From Actinoplanes lobatus (GTDB taxonomy: Bacteria > Actinomycetota > Actinomycetes > Mycobacteriales > Micromonosporaceae), in the NCBI RefSeq assembly GCF_014205215.1, contig NZ_JACHNC010000001.1:3725001-3789000 (forward strand): 64,000 nucleotides of DNA, written 5' to 3'. Shown piece by piece: positions 45,211 to 54,421 of this stretch. A program made the translations under genes and the position numbers. A model generated the notes under the pieces. The model saw nothing but the letters and a program-made list of their open reading frames with translations, was not told where the DNA came from and did no database searches. How positions within the stretch are numbered: the stretch's first letter is position 1; each line of letters opens with the position of its first letter.

Positions 45211-46317
45211 GTGCGCGTACTGATCTGTCCGGACAAGTTCGCCGGTACCCTTTCCGCCCCCGAAGTCGCCCAGGCTGTCGCCGACGGCTGGTCCGTCCCG
45301 GGTGACGTCCTCGTGCAACGGCCGCTCGCCGACGGCGGCCCCGGATTCGTCGAGGTCCTGGCCGCCGCACTGGACGGCCGGCTGATCCCGGTGGACACCG
45401 TCGACCCGCTCGGCCGCCCGGCCCGAGGCGAGATCCTGTACGCGAACGGCGTCGCCTACGTGGAGAGCGCCCAGGCCTGCGGGCTGCACCTGCTCTCCGC
45501 CGCCGAACGCGACCCCCGGGTGACCACCTCGTACGGCCTGGGCCTGCTGCTGGCCGCCGCCGTCGAGACCGGAGCGGCCGAGGTGGTCGTCGGGCTGGGC
45601 GGCTCCGCGGTCAACGACGCCGGCGCCGGCATGCTGGCCGCGCTGGGCGCCGCCCCGGTCGACGACGCCGGCCAGGCCCTGCCGTACGGCGGGATCCCAC
45701 TGATCACCGCGGCCGCCCTGGGCGGTGTCCCCCGGCTGCGGCAGGTGCGCCTGGTCGCCGCCACCGATGTGGACAACCCGCTGACCGGCCTGCACGGCGC
45801 CAGCAACGTCTTCGGCCCGCAGAAGGGCGCCGGCCGGGAGGACGTGCTGCGCCTGGACGCCGCCCTGGAGCACTTCGCCGGCGTGCTGGAGAAGGCGTTC
45901 GGGATCGAGGACCTGGCCACCCGCCCGGGCGGTGGCGCGGCCGGCGGCCTGGGCGCCGCGCTGATCGCCCTCGGCGGCACGGTCACCTCCGGCATCAACC
46001 TGGTCACGAACCTGATCGGCCTGGACCGCGAACTGGACGCCGCCGACCTGGTGATCACCGGCGAGGGTTCGTTCGACCACCAGTCGCTGCGCGGCAAGGT
46101 GGTCGCCGGGATCGCCGCCGGGGCCCGCGACCGGGGCCTGCCGTGCGTGGTGCTGGCCGGCCGCAACGAGACCGGGCACCGGGAGGCCGCGGCCGCCGGG
46201 GTCACCGAGACGCACACTCTTGTGGAGCATTTCGGCGACGTCGAGACGGCTCTCGCGGAACCGGCTCGTGGCCTGCGGGAACTCTCAGGCCGCCTGGCCG
46301 GGCAGTGGAGCAGGTGA
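45211..46317 (+). CDS. Glycerate kinase
   Basis: A 368-residue glycerate kinase of the GarK/GlxK family (phosphorylates D-glycerate). Start MRVLICPDKFAGTLSAPEVA; further signatures are RPLADGGPGFVEVL, EVVVGLGGSAVNDAGAGMLA, NPLTGLHGASNVFGPQKGA, GGGAAGGLGAAL and LVITGEGSFDHQSLRGK. GTG 45211. The product position (2- or 3-phosphoglycerate) cannot be read from sequence. In M. tuberculosis the homologue (Rv2205c) also lies next to the ErpA-like gene. Confidence 0.92.
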   Translation: MRVLICPDKFAGTLSAPEVAQAVADGWSVPGDVLVQRPLADGGPGFVEVLAAALDGRLIPVDTVDPLGRPARGEILYANGVAYVESAQACGLHLLSAAERDPRVTTSYGLGLLLAAAVETGAAEVVVGLGGSAVNDAGAGMLAALGAAPVDDAGQALPYGGIPLITAAALGGVPRLRQVRLVAATDVDNPLTGLHGASNVFGPQKGAGREDVLRLDAALEHFAGVLEKAFGIEDLATRPGGGAAGGLGAALIALGGTVTSGINLVTNLIGLDRELDAADLVITGEGSFDHQSLRGKVVAGIAAGARDRGLPCVVLAGRNETGHREAAAAGVTETHTLVEHFGDVETALAEPARGLRELSGRLAGQWSR

Positions 46318-46373
46318 GGTGCAGGTGATCTGTTCGGCCCCGGATTGGGAATCCCGGGGATTGGGGTTAGCGT

Positions 46374-46404
46374 TGCCAGGTACGGCACATGACCGCACCT
46401 GGCA
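46374..46404. promoter_or_regulatory. Palindrome upstream of erpA
   Basis: TGCCAGGT (46374-46381) and ACCTGGCA (46397-46404) are perfect complements separated by 15 nt, just before the erpA ribosome site GGGAGA. It could be an operator or a leader hairpin that ends next to the ribosome site. Nothing identifies the regulator. Confidence 0.4.
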
Positions 46405-46416
46405 GGGAGATACCTA

Positions 46417-46785
46417 GTGACCACTGAAGCGCACACCGAGTCGACCGAGGCGACCGCCCCGACCGGCGTCATCTTGACCGACGTCGCCGCGGTGAAGGTC
46501 AAGGCCCTGATCGAGCAGGAGGGGCGCGACGACCTGCGTCTGCGCATCGCCGTACAGCCCGGTGGCTGCTCCGGCCTGCGTTACCAGCTCTTCTTCGACG
46601 AGCGTTCGCTCGACGGGGATGTCGTCAGCGACTTCGACGGCGTCGAGGTCGTGGTGGACCGGATGAGCGCTCCGTATCTTGCGGGCGCGACCATCGACTT
46701 CGCCGACCGGATCGACGCTCAGGGTTTCACCATCGACAACCCGAACGCGCAGAACTCCTGCGCGTGTGGTGACTCGTTCCACTGA
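46417..46785 (+). CDS. erpA: Iron-sulfur cluster carrier, HesB/IscA (ErpA) family
   Basis: An A-type Fe-S carrier of 122 residues that delivers clusters to target enzymes. The three cluster-binding cysteines are present in QPGGCSGLRYQLFF and SCACGDSFH (C-x60-70-C-x-C). The N-terminal 18 residues are a disordered Thr/Glu extension. GTG 46417 has AGGGAGA upstream. It is the likely Fe-S source for neighbours such as LipA, NadA and the Rieske protein. M. tuberculosis has the same gene at Rv2204c. Confidence 0.92.
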   Translation: MTTEAHTESTEATAPTGVILTDVAAVKVKALIEQEGRDDLRLRIAVQPGGCSGLRYQLFFDERSLDGDVVSDFDGVEVVVDRMSAPYLAGATIDFADRIDAQGFTIDNPNAQNSCACGDSFH

Positions 46786-46795
46786 GACAACCTTT

Positions 46796-46830
46796 GAACA
46801 GGCCGTCCCGTTGTACGGGGCGGCCTGTTC
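46796..46830 (+). terminator. Terminator after erpA
   Basis: GAACAGGCCG (46796-46805) pairs with CGGCCTGTTC (46821-46830), extended by CCCG/CGGG with one mismatch, loop TTGTA. Strong stem 10 nt after the stop, without a T-tract. Confidence 0.7.
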
Positions 46831-46861
46831 GCTGCTTCGGGCCGGTAGTCTCATCCCGTAA

Positions 46862-47869
<1,008 letters not shown>

Positions 47870-47876
47870 CCACGAC

Positions 47877-48389
47877 ATGGTGTTAGCGGTCTTCGCCGGG
47901 CTCCCCGGCGTCGGTAAGAGCACTCTGGCCGCCGCGGTGGCCGCCGAGCTGCCCGCGGCGGTCCTGGCCGTCGACACGGTCGACTTCACGCTCCAGCGGT
48001 ACGGGGTGCAGGAGCCCCGGCCCGGCTACACCGCCTACGGGGTGGTGGCCGCGGTGGCCGAGGAGCAGCTCCGGATCGGCCACCACGTGATCATCGACGC
48101 GGTGAACCCGGTCCGGGCGGCGCGGCAGCTCTGGGTGGACCTGGCCGAGCGGATGGAGGTGCCGCTGCGGGTCGTCGAGGTGATCTGCGGCGACGACGTG
48201 GAGCACCGCCGCCGGGTCGAGGAGCGGTTCAAGGCGCGCGACCACGAGGGCATCCCGGACTGGGTGCGGGTCCTGGAACGCCAGGCGGAGTACGAGCCCT
48301 ATCTGGGCCCGCGCCTGGTCGTCGACACCCACCTGGCCAAGGACCCGGTCCCGTCCGTGGTCGGCTATCTCGACGATCGCCGCCGGTGA
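47877..48389 (+). CDS. AAA_33-type P-loop kinase
   Basis: A 170-residue P-loop protein: Walker A FAGLPGVGKST at the start, a DTVDFTLQRYG segment (phosphate-acceptor Asp), HHVIIDAVNPVRAARQLWVD and an RRRVEERFKARD lid region with arginines. This is the layout of small zeta-toxin-like or AAA_33 kinases acting on small metabolites; the substrate is unknown. ATG 47877 is 7 nt after the PfkB gene. The last codons (GACGATCGCC to CCGGTGA) form the left side of the structured repeat, so the coding end and the repeat overlap. Confidence 0.8.
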   Translation: MVLAVFAGLPGVGKSTLAAAVAAELPAAVLAVDTVDFTLQRYGVQEPRPGYTAYGVVAAVAEEQLRIGHHVIIDAVNPVRAARQLWVDLAERMEVPLRVVEVICGDDVEHRRRVEERFKARDHEGIPDWVRVLERQAEYEPYLGPRLVVDTHLAKDPVPSVVGYLDDRRR

Positions 48390-48488
48390 GTCAGCAGCCG
48401 GTTTTCCGACGCCGTGGGGTTTGCGGTGGCGGAAAACCGTCTGCTGACTCACCGGTTACAAGGCGATCGTCCGCGGAGCGAAGCGGAG
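48372..48488. repeat. Two-stem structured repeat, copy 2
   Basis: Same design as 3176-3294. Outer stem: GACGATCGCC (48372-48381) with GGCGATCGTC (48462-48471). A single G (48382) faces TTACAA (48456-48461). Inner stem: CCGGTGAGTCAGCAG (48383-48397) pairs with 48441-48455, then about 10 and 6 further pairs with a conserved A-G mismatch, loop GGGGTTT (48416-48422). The tail CCGCGGAGCGAAGCGGAG (48471-48488) is identical to copy 1 and ends 4 nt before the TusA-like stop codon. The left side overlaps the end of the P-loop kinase gene. Confidence 0.9.
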
Positions 48489-48492
48489 CCAG

Positions 48493-48702
48493 TCAGCTCA
48501 GCCTGCGCACGTCGAAGGCCTGGCCGTCGGCGGCGACGAACTCCTGGCCCTTCATCCGGCACCAGGCGGGGATGTCGTTGGCCGCGGCCGGGTCGTCGGC
48601 GAGCACCCGCACGATCTCCCCGACCGGCACGCCCGGAATGGCCCTGGCCAGCCGGATCACCGGGATCGGGCAGCGCAGGCCCCGGCAGTCCAGGGTGATC
48701 AG
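48493..48702 (-). CDS. TusA/SirA-like sulfur-carrier protein
   Basis: A 69-residue protein starting at LITLDCRGLRCPIPVIRLAR, with the CPxP motif whose first cysteine carries persulfide sulfur. The start appears to be CTG at 48702: AAGGAGG lies seven bases upstream, no ATG, GTG or TTG is available in that window, and the reading frame begins right at the homology. It overlaps the end of the cysteine desulfurase gene by 4 nt, so the two are coupled and probably form a sulfur relay. Confidence 0.85.
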   Translation of the reverse strand: MITLDCRGLRCPIPVIRLARAIPGVPVGEIVRVLADDPAAANDIPAWCRMKGQEFVAADGQAFDVRRLS

Positions 48703-49844
48703 ATCCCGGCCTCCTTCCGGATGGCGGCCACCACGTCCGGCAGCACGGTGAGGAACCTCTCGACGTCCGCCTCGGTGGTCTCCCGGTGCAGCGACACCCG
48801 CACGTTGCCGTGGCTGAGCACACCCATCGCCTCCAGCACGTGGCTCGGGCGCAGCGTCGACGAGGTGCACGAGGAACCTGACGAGACGGCGAAACCGTGC
48901 CGGTCGAGGGCGTGCAGCAGGGCCTCGCCGTCGACGTACAGGCAGCTGAACGTGACCAGGTGCGGCAGCCGCCCGACCGGGTCGCCGACGATCTCCACGT
49001 CCGGCACGGTGGCGGCCACCCGCTCCCGGATCCGGTCGACCAGGGCGCTCAGCCGGGCCGCCTCGCCGCGCGCCTCGGCCACCACGGCACGGAGGCTCGC
49101 GGCCGCCGCGACCACGGCCGGCAGCGAGAGCGCGCCCGGGTGGCGGGGGCGATAAAGATCATCTTGAGGGTACGGGGAGAGCCAGCGCACACCCTTGCGC
49201 ACCACCAGCACCCCGACCCCCGCCGGACCGCCCCACTTGTGTGCCGAGGCGCTCAGCAGCGACCAGCCCGGCGGCACCGGCGCCCGGCCCACGGTCTGCG
49301 CCGCGTCCACGAACAGCGGCACCCCGGCTTCGGCGCACAGCTCCGCGGCGGCGGCCACCGGCTGCACCGTGCCCACCTCGTGACTGGCACTGATCAGGCT
49401 CGCCAGGGCCACCCCGCCGGCCCGGACCGCGGTGGCCCACGCGTCCAGGTCGAGCCGGCCCAGCCGGTCCACGCCGACCTCCACCGCCTCGGCCGTACGC
49501 GCGGCGTGCAGCACCGCCGAGTGCTCGATCGCCGAATGCACCAGCACCCGGCCCACCCGCGCGCGGCCGCCCAGCCCGCCGAGGACCGCCGCCTGGGCCG
49601 CCGCCGTGCCGGAGGGCTGGAAACTCACCTCGTCCGCCCGTACGCCCAGGATCTCGGCGACCACCGCGGTGGCCGCCTCGTGCAGCTGCTGGGCCCGCCG
49701 CCCGGCCGCGTAGAGCCGGGACGGGTCGGCCCAGCCGTCGGCGAGGGCGGCCAGCAGAGCCTCGCGTGTCACCGGATGCGGCGGCGCCGCGGTGGCGGCG
49801 TCGAGGTAAGCGGGCGCACCGGCCGGATCGCCTGTGTAATCCAC
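48699..49844 (-). CDS. Cysteine desulfurase-like aminotransferase (class V)
   Basis: A 381-residue PLP enzyme of the NifS/IscS/SufS class. The PLP lysine lies in LLSASAHKWGGPAGVG, the active cysteine in SSGSSCTSSTLRPSHVLEAM, and YLDAATAAPPHPVTREA is the N-terminal signature. It mobilises sulfur from cysteine; the next gene encodes a TusA-like acceptor. GTG 49844. It lacks the long SufS features, so IscS/NifS-like is the better description. Targets (Fe-S assembly, tRNA or cofactor thiolation) cannot be told. Confidence 0.9.
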   Translation of the reverse strand: MDYTGDPAGAPAYLDAATAAPPHPVTREALLAALADGWADPSRLYAAGRRAQQLHEAATAVVAEILGVRADEVSFQPSGTAAAQAAVLGGLGGRARVGRVLVHSAIEHSAVLHAARTAEAVEVGVDRLGRLDLDAWATAVRAGGVALASLISASHEVGTVQPVAAAAELCAEAGVPLFVDAAQTVGRAPVPPGWSLLSASAHKWGGPAGVGVLVVRKGVRWLSPYPQDDLYRPRHPGALSLPAVVAAAASLRAVVAEARGEAARLSALVDRIRERVAATVPDVEIVGDPVGRLPHLVTFSCLYVDGEALLHALDRHGFAVSSGSSCTSSTLRPSHVLEAMGVLSHGNVRVSLHRETTEADVERFLTVLPDVVAAIRKEAGI

Positions 49845-50026
49845 ACAGGGAACGGTATCGTCCGGTTGTCCGGGAGTTTTCCGGGACGGTCGCCCCCATA
49901 CCCGGGGCCCTACGCCCCCCGGTGGCTGGTCGCCGTGGCTTGGTCGAGTAATGTGCGACCGTCAGTGAGCCTTGCCGCCAGGTGTCCGATTTTCGGCAGG
50001 CGGCGCTGCTAAGGAGGCAGAAGCAG

Positions 50027-50953
50027 GTGGGCGCAAGGAGTTCGGCCACACGGCCGCGGGCAGTAGGCCGGGCGGCCGGGCTGGTTCTCGGCGGCGCGAC
50101 GCTGCTGACGTTGCTCTCGGGCTGTTCGATCGAGGACTGGGGTTCCGCATTCGGTAACTTCGGCTGGCCGAGCCGGGGTATCAGTCTGCAGGCACACCAG
50201 ATGTACGACCTGTGGATCGCGTCGACGATCGCCGCTCTGACGGTCGGCATCGGCGTGTGGGGTCTGATCTTCTGGTGTGTGATCCGGTACCGCAAGCGCG
50301 GCGAAGAGCTGCCCGTGCAGACCCGGTTCAACATGCCGATGGAGATCCTCTACACGGTCACGCCGATCCTGATCGTCGCGGTGCTCTTCTTCTACACCGC
50401 GGTCGTGCAGACCAATGTCGACAAGCTGTCCAAGAATCCGGACCAGGTCGTCGAGATCGTGGCGTTCAAGTGGAACTGGCAGTTCAACTACCGTGACGGG
50501 ATGGGCGAGAAGGCCAACACGGTCGCCTCGACCGTCGGCTCGTCCGATGTGATCCCGATCCTGGTCCTCCCGGTCGGAGAGAAGATCCGGTTCGAGGAGA
50601 CCAGCAAGGACGTCATCCACTCGTTCTGGGTGCCGGAGATGCTGTTCAAGCGGGACGTCTTCCCGGGCAGCGTGCGCAACGTGTTCGAGGTGACCCTCGA
50701 CAAGGAGGGCCGTTACGTCGGCCGGTGCGCCGAGCTGTGCGGCACGTACCACGCTTTCATGAACTTCGAGCTGGTGACGGTCTCCTCCGAGGAGTTCGAC
50801 CGGTTCCTCGCGGCCAAGAAGGCCGGGCAGTCGACGCAGGAGGCTCTCGTCGCGATCGGCGAGGCGCCGTTCGCCACGAAGACGTCGCCGTTCAACACGC
50901 GCCGTCAGCAGCACTCCTGGAACCAGCCCGAGACCGTAGCCGCAGGGAAGTAG
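50027..50953 (+). CDS. ctaC: Cytochrome c oxidase subunit II
   Basis: CuA-bearing subunit of the aa3 oxidase, 308 residues. A signal sequence with lipobox LLSGC (about residue 31) suggests a lipoprotein, followed by two membrane helices (about 60-84 and 105-125) and the cupredoxin domain with CAELCGTYHAFMNFE, the CuA ligands. EIVAFKWNWQFNY is the usual Trp region for electron entry. GTG 50027 has AAGGAGG nine bases upstream, better than an earlier frame start. It is 10 nt from ctaF, and ctaD (subunit I), common between them in other actinobacteria, is absent. Confidence 0.95.
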   Translation: MGARSSATRPRAVGRAAGLVLGGATLLTLLSGCSIEDWGSAFGNFGWPSRGISLQAHQMYDLWIASTIAALTVGIGVWGLIFWCVIRYRKRGEELPVQTRFNMPMEILYTVTPILIVAVLFFYTAVVQTNVDKLSKNPDQVVEIVAFKWNWQFNYRDGMGEKANTVASTVGSSDVIPILVLPVGEKIRFEETSKDVIHSFWVPEMLFKRDVFPGSVRNVFEVTLDKEGRYVGRCAELCGTYHAFMNFELVTVSSEEFDRFLAAKKAGQSTQEALVAIGEAPFATKTSPFNTRRQQHSWNQPETVAAGK

Positions 50954-50963
50954 GGGACTCTCG

Positions 50964-51425
50964 ATGAGGACCGAATACAAGATCTTCGCCGCGGTCGCCG
51001 TGTTCCTCTTCGGCGCGGCCGCCGTGTACGGGCTCTACACGTTCAACACGCCCAACCCCTCCGGCGGCGGCGGTGACGGGTACGCGGGCGGCACCGAGTG
51101 GGTCGGCGTGGTCGCGCTGATCCTCTCCGGACTGCTGTGCTCGATGTGCGCGGGCTTCTTCTGGTTCGTCGCCCGGCGTATCGACCTGCGCCCGGAGGAC
51201 CGGGAGGACGGCGAGATCGCCGAGGGCGCCGGCGAGGTCGGCTTCTTCAGCCCGGGCAGCTACTGGCCGTTCGGCATCGCGCTGGCGGCGGCGGTGGCCG
51301 GCATCGGCCTGGTGTTCTGGATGTGGTGGCTGCTGGCCTTCGGCCTGGTCTGCGTCATTTTCGCCTCGTGCGGCCTGCTGTTCGAGTACTACTCGGGCAC
51401 CCGGCACCCGGAAGCTCACCTCTGA
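50964..51425 (+). CDS. ctaF: Cytochrome c oxidase subunit IV, actinobacterial CtaF
   Basis: A 153-residue protein with four helices: MRTEYKIFAAVAVFLFGAAA, a glycine-rich loop, WVGVVALILSGLLCSMCAGF and two C-terminal helices (YWPFGIALAAAVAGIGLVFW). This is the small fourth subunit of actinobacterial aa3 oxidases. ATG 50964 follows the ctaC stop by 10 nt. The operon ends at a strong terminator after this gene. Confidence 0.92.
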   Translation: MRTEYKIFAAVAVFLFGAAAVYGLYTFNTPNPSGGGGDGYAGGTEWVGVVALILSGLLCSMCAGFFWFVARRIDLRPEDREDGEIAEGAGEVGFFSPGSYWPFGIALAAAVAGIGLVFWMWWLLAFGLVCVIFASCGLLFEYYSGTRHPEAHL

Positions 51426-51437
51426 GCCTCTCCAGCT

Positions 51438-51478
51438 GAGAAAAGCCCGCCTTCCCCTCGGGGGAGGCGGGCTTTCTC
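51438..51478. terminator. Strong bidirectional terminator after ctaF
   Basis: GAGAAAAGCCCGCC (51438-51451) pairs with GGCGGGCTTTCTC (51466-51478) with further CCCC/GGGG pairing, tetraloop-like centre. It ends both the ctaCF run and the convergent zinc-ribbon gene. Confidence 0.9.
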
Positions 51479-51485
51479 GTTGAGG

Positions 51486-51695
51486 CTAGGCCGCGGCAGA
51501 CCGCTGAGCGGGCGCTACGCGCCTTTTCTCGCCGCCGGGCATCCGCAGGTGTACGACGATCGGGGCGACCACCTCAGCGGCTCCACAGCGGGTGCAGACC
51601 AGCTCAGGGCAGTCGTCGTGGCCGTCCTCGCACGGCGGCACCTCGAACAGCATGTCGCCGTCGCAGATGGCGCACCGGAGTTCGCGCTCCTGCAC
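51486..51695 (-). CDS. Small zinc-ribbon protein, 69 aa
   Basis: The product starts MQERELRCAICDGDMLFEVP and continues with CPELVCTRCGAA: two CxxC pairs that would bind one zinc, followed by a basic tail. GTG 51695 has GGAGGGAG nine bases upstream. No further family is recognised. Function unknown; a nucleic-acid or protein contact is likely for a ribbon of this type. Confidence 0.75.
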   Translation of the reverse strand: MQERELRCAICDGDMLFEVPPCEDGHDDCPELVCTRCGAAEVVAPIVVHLRMPGGEKRRVAPAQRSAAA

Positions 51696-51805
51696 GGGGG
51701 TTCTCCCTCCACGGGAAGCCGGATTACCCGAATGTCATTCAGACGGTGTCACGTATATCGGACATCGCTGGGCATTCTCCGCGGCGTGTTGCCGGATTCT
51801 TGCGG

Positions 51806-52864
51806 CTACTCGGCGCTTTTCGCCGCCTGCGCGGCCGCCACCCACCGGTCCAGCCGGGCGGTCGTGGCGCCGGAGTCGATCGCCTCGGCGGCCCGCTCGA
51901 TGCCGTCCCGCAGCGTCTCGTGGAAGTCGCCCGGAAAGCCGCTCTGCGCCGCGAACGCGGCCGCCGCGTTGAGGAGCACGGCGTCGCGCACCGGGCCCTG
52001 CTCACCGGCGAACGTGCGGCGGGCCACGTCGGCGTTGAACGCCGCGTCACCACCCCGCAGATCGGCCGGCCGGCTGCGCGCCAGGCCCAGGTCGGCGGCG
52101 TCGACCAGCAGTTCCTCCACCTTGCCGTCCCGGGCCATCCAGACCCGGGTGGGCGCCGACGTGGTGAACTCGTCCAGCCCGTCCTCGCCGCGCACCACCA
52201 GCGCCGAGTCACCGCGCCCGGCGAACACCTCGGCCATCACCGGGGCCATCCGCGGGTCGAAGCAGCCGACCATGGCCGCCGTCGGGCGGGCCGGGTTGGT
52301 CAGCGGGCCCAGCACGTTGAAGAATGTCGGCACGCCCAGCTCACGCCGGGTCACCGCGGCGTGCCGCATGCCCGGGTGGTAGCGGGCCGCGAAGCAGAAG
52401 CCGATGCCCGCCTCCTCGACCGTGCGGGCCACCCCGGCCGGGCCCAGATCCAGCGGCAGGCCGAAGTGCTCGAGCAGGTCGGCCGTGCCGGTGGTGGAGG
52501 ACGCCGACCGGTTGCCGTGCTTGACCACGGTCACCCCGGCGGAAGCCGTCACGATCGCCGCCATGGTGGAGATGTTCACCGTGTTGGCCCGGTCGCCGCC
52601 GGTGCCGACCACGTCCACCGCCCGGGTCCGGGTGGCCTCCGGCAGCTGGACCAGCGTGGCGCTGGCGAGCATCGCCTGCACCAGGCCGGCCAGCTCGGCC
52701 GGGGTCTCACCCTTGGACCGCAGGGCTATCGCGAACCCGGCGATCTGCACCGGCGTCGCGTTGCCGGCCATGATCTCGCCCATCGCCCACGCGGTGTCCA
52801 CGGTGGCGAGCTCCTCGCCACGAAGCAGTGCGCTGGTCAGATTGGGCCAGGTGCGTGCGCCCAT
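51806..52864 (-). CDS. trpD: Anthranilate phosphoribosyltransferase
   Basis: Tryptophan pathway enzyme joining anthranilate to PRPP. The 352 residues hold [20 protein letters not shown] (PRPP binding), [40 protein letters not shown] and [15 protein letters not shown] 52864 has GGGAGG eight bases upstream. It lies alone, away from other trp genes, as in M. tuberculosis (Rv2192c) next to ctaE-qcr. Confidence 0.96.
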   Translation of the reverse strand: MGARTWPNLTSALLRGEELATVDTAWAMGEIMAGNATPVQIAGFAIALRSKGETPAELAGLVQAMLASATLVQLPEATRTRAVDVVGTGGDRANTVNISTMAAIVTASAGVTVVKHGNRSASSTTGTADLLEHFGLPLDLGPAGVARTVEEAGIGFCFAARYHPGMRHAAVTRRELGVPTFFNVLGPLTNPARPTAAMVGCFDPRMAPVMAEVFAGRGDSALVVRGEDGLDEFTTSAPTRVWMARDGKVEELLVDAADLGLARSRPADLRGGDAAFNADVARRTFAGEQGPVRDAVLLNAAAAFAAQSGFPGDFHETLRDGIERAAEAIDSGATTARLDRWVAAAQAAKSAE

Positions 52865-52899
52865 GGCGGGGCCTCCCATAGGGGGTGTCGTCAGAGAAG

Positions 52900-53325
52900 T
52901 CAGCGGGGAACGGTGCCCAGGGTGCCGAGCGGGACGGCTCCGTCGCGGCGGGCGCGGAGCATGCCGGCCACCGTCTGACCGGTGGTCACCGGGTCGAGCG
53001 GGGCGACCAGCGTGGCGTCGACCTGCGCGTACGCGGCGAGCCAGCGGTCCGCGGCACGGGCGATGACGACGCAGGTGGGCGGCGGGTTCAGATACTCGTC
53101 CTTGGTCTGACGGGCGATCCCGATGCCGCCGGCGGGGGTCGCCTCGCCGTCCAGCATCATCAGGTCGATCTCGTACTCGTCGAGCAGCCGGCGGCACTCC
53201 TCCCAGGAGGCCGCCTCGCAGAACTCGACCTTGAGATCAGCGGCGGGACGCGTGCCGATGGCGAGCCGGATCCGGTCTCGCACGGCGGCGTCGTCGCTGT
53301 AGAGCAGAACGGTGTACTCGCTCAT
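52900..53325 (-). CDS. Response-regulator-like protein, 141 aa
   Basis: [20 protein letters not shown] starts a receiver-like fold with [14 protein letters not shown] in the position of the phosphorylation loop and a [20 protein letters not shown] segment. There is no output domain, and the neighbourhood has no histidine kinase. ATG 53325 has GAGGTGGGG upstream. It is conserved beside trpD and ctaE in actinobacteria as I recall, so a link with respiratory genes is possible but unproven. Confidence 0.75.
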   Translation of the reverse strand: MSEYTVLLYSDDAAVRDRIRLAIGTRPAADLKVEFCEAASWEECRRLLDEYEIDLMMLDGEATPAGGIGIARQTKDEYLNPPPTCVVIARAADRWLAAYAQVDATLVAPLDPVTTGQTVAGMLRARRDGAVPLGTLGTVPR

Positions 53326-53373
53326 CTTGTGCCCCACCTCACGTCCTAGGTCCCGCCGATCGTACCGAACTTG

Positions 53374-54315
53374 TTATCCGGCGTCGGGTGCCGGTCGGCC
53401 CGTGTTCTCGGCGGCCTCGGCGCGGTCCAGAGCGCGGTCGATCCGGCGGGCCTCGCGCTCCGACTGACGGATCCACTGGACCACCAGGATGCCGAGCATC
53501 GTGACGCTGACGATCTCGCCGCCGGCCCACAGGATCCCGCCCGCGGTGACCTGGTCGGCCTTGGGATCCAGCCAGCTCAGGCCCAAGTTCGGGTACCAGT
53601 CGCCGCCGAGCAGCACGGTGCTCTGCATGATCGTCAGCCCCAGCACCGTGTGGAACGGCACGCTCAGCACCATGAGCAGGGCGCGGCCCGGGTACGGCCA
53701 GCGGTTCGGCAGCGGGTCCAGGCCCAGCAGCGGCCAGAAGAAGAGGCAGCCGGTGATGATGAAGTGCAGGTGGACGAACTCGTGCACCCAGACGTGTTCC
53801 AGGGTCTGCCGGTAGGCCCCGGTGAAGTAGAGGACGAACGGGTTCGCGATGAACAGCCCGAACGCGACCAGCGGGAACGTCAGGACCCGTACGTAGCGGC
53901 TGTGCAGCACGGCGAGCAGCGTCCGGCGCGGCGGCCCGTGCAGCACCCGCAGCGCCAGGGTGGTCGGCGCGCCCAGGGCCAGGAAGATCGGGCCCACCAT
54001 GGACAGCACCATGTGCTGGACCATGTGCACCGAGATCAGGGTCGTGTCGTACGCCTCGATGCCGGTGACCGTCACCGCCGCGATCGAGCCGAGTCCACCC
54101 GCGACGAACGCCGCCGTGCGCCCGGCCGGCCAGTGGTCCCCACGCTGTCGTAGGCGCCAAACGCCGTACCCGTAGAGCGCCGCCGACACCAGAAGACCCA
54201 GCGCGATGAGGCTGAAGAGGTTGAGTTCGGTGAAGACGGCCGCCGGGGTGAACGGCGGAAGACCAGTATCCCCGCCATCGGCCGCGAGTAGGGGCAAAAC
54301 GTGAGAACGCACCAC
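53374..54315 (-). CDS. Cytochrome c oxidase assembly protein, caa3-type CtaG family
   Basis: A 313-residue protein with about seven membrane helices: LISVHMVQHMVLSMVGPIFL, LEHVWVHEFVHLHFIITGCL and FHTVLGLTIMQS hold the conserved histidines of the caa3_CtaG family. This family is proposed to help metal insertion into oxidase subunits. It is divergent from ctaE with about 100 nt between starts, close to the ctaCF run, consistent with oxidase biogenesis. Confidence 0.88.
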   Translation of the reverse strand: MVRSHVLPLLAADGGDTGLPPFTPAAVFTELNLFSLIALGLLVSAALYGYGVWRLRQRGDHWPAGRTAAFVAGGLGSIAAVTVTGIEAYDTTLISVHMVQHMVLSMVGPIFLALGAPTTLALRVLHGPPRRTLLAVLHSRYVRVLTFPLVAFGLFIANPFVLYFTGAYRQTLEHVWVHEFVHLHFIITGCLFFWPLLGLDPLPNRWPYPGRALLMVLSVPFHTVLGLTIMQSTVLLGGDWYPNLGLSWLDPKADQVTAGGILWAGGEIVSVTMLGILVVQWIRQSEREARRIDRALDRAEAAENTGRPAPDAG

Positions 54316-54421
54316 TCGAGGCTAGGCCTACCCGCTGCTCACGGATTATTCCGGGCCTCCCACCCGGCCGGATTGGGGACCCCGAAGGACCTTGGGCCTA
54401 TCTCGGATGAATAATGAGGCC

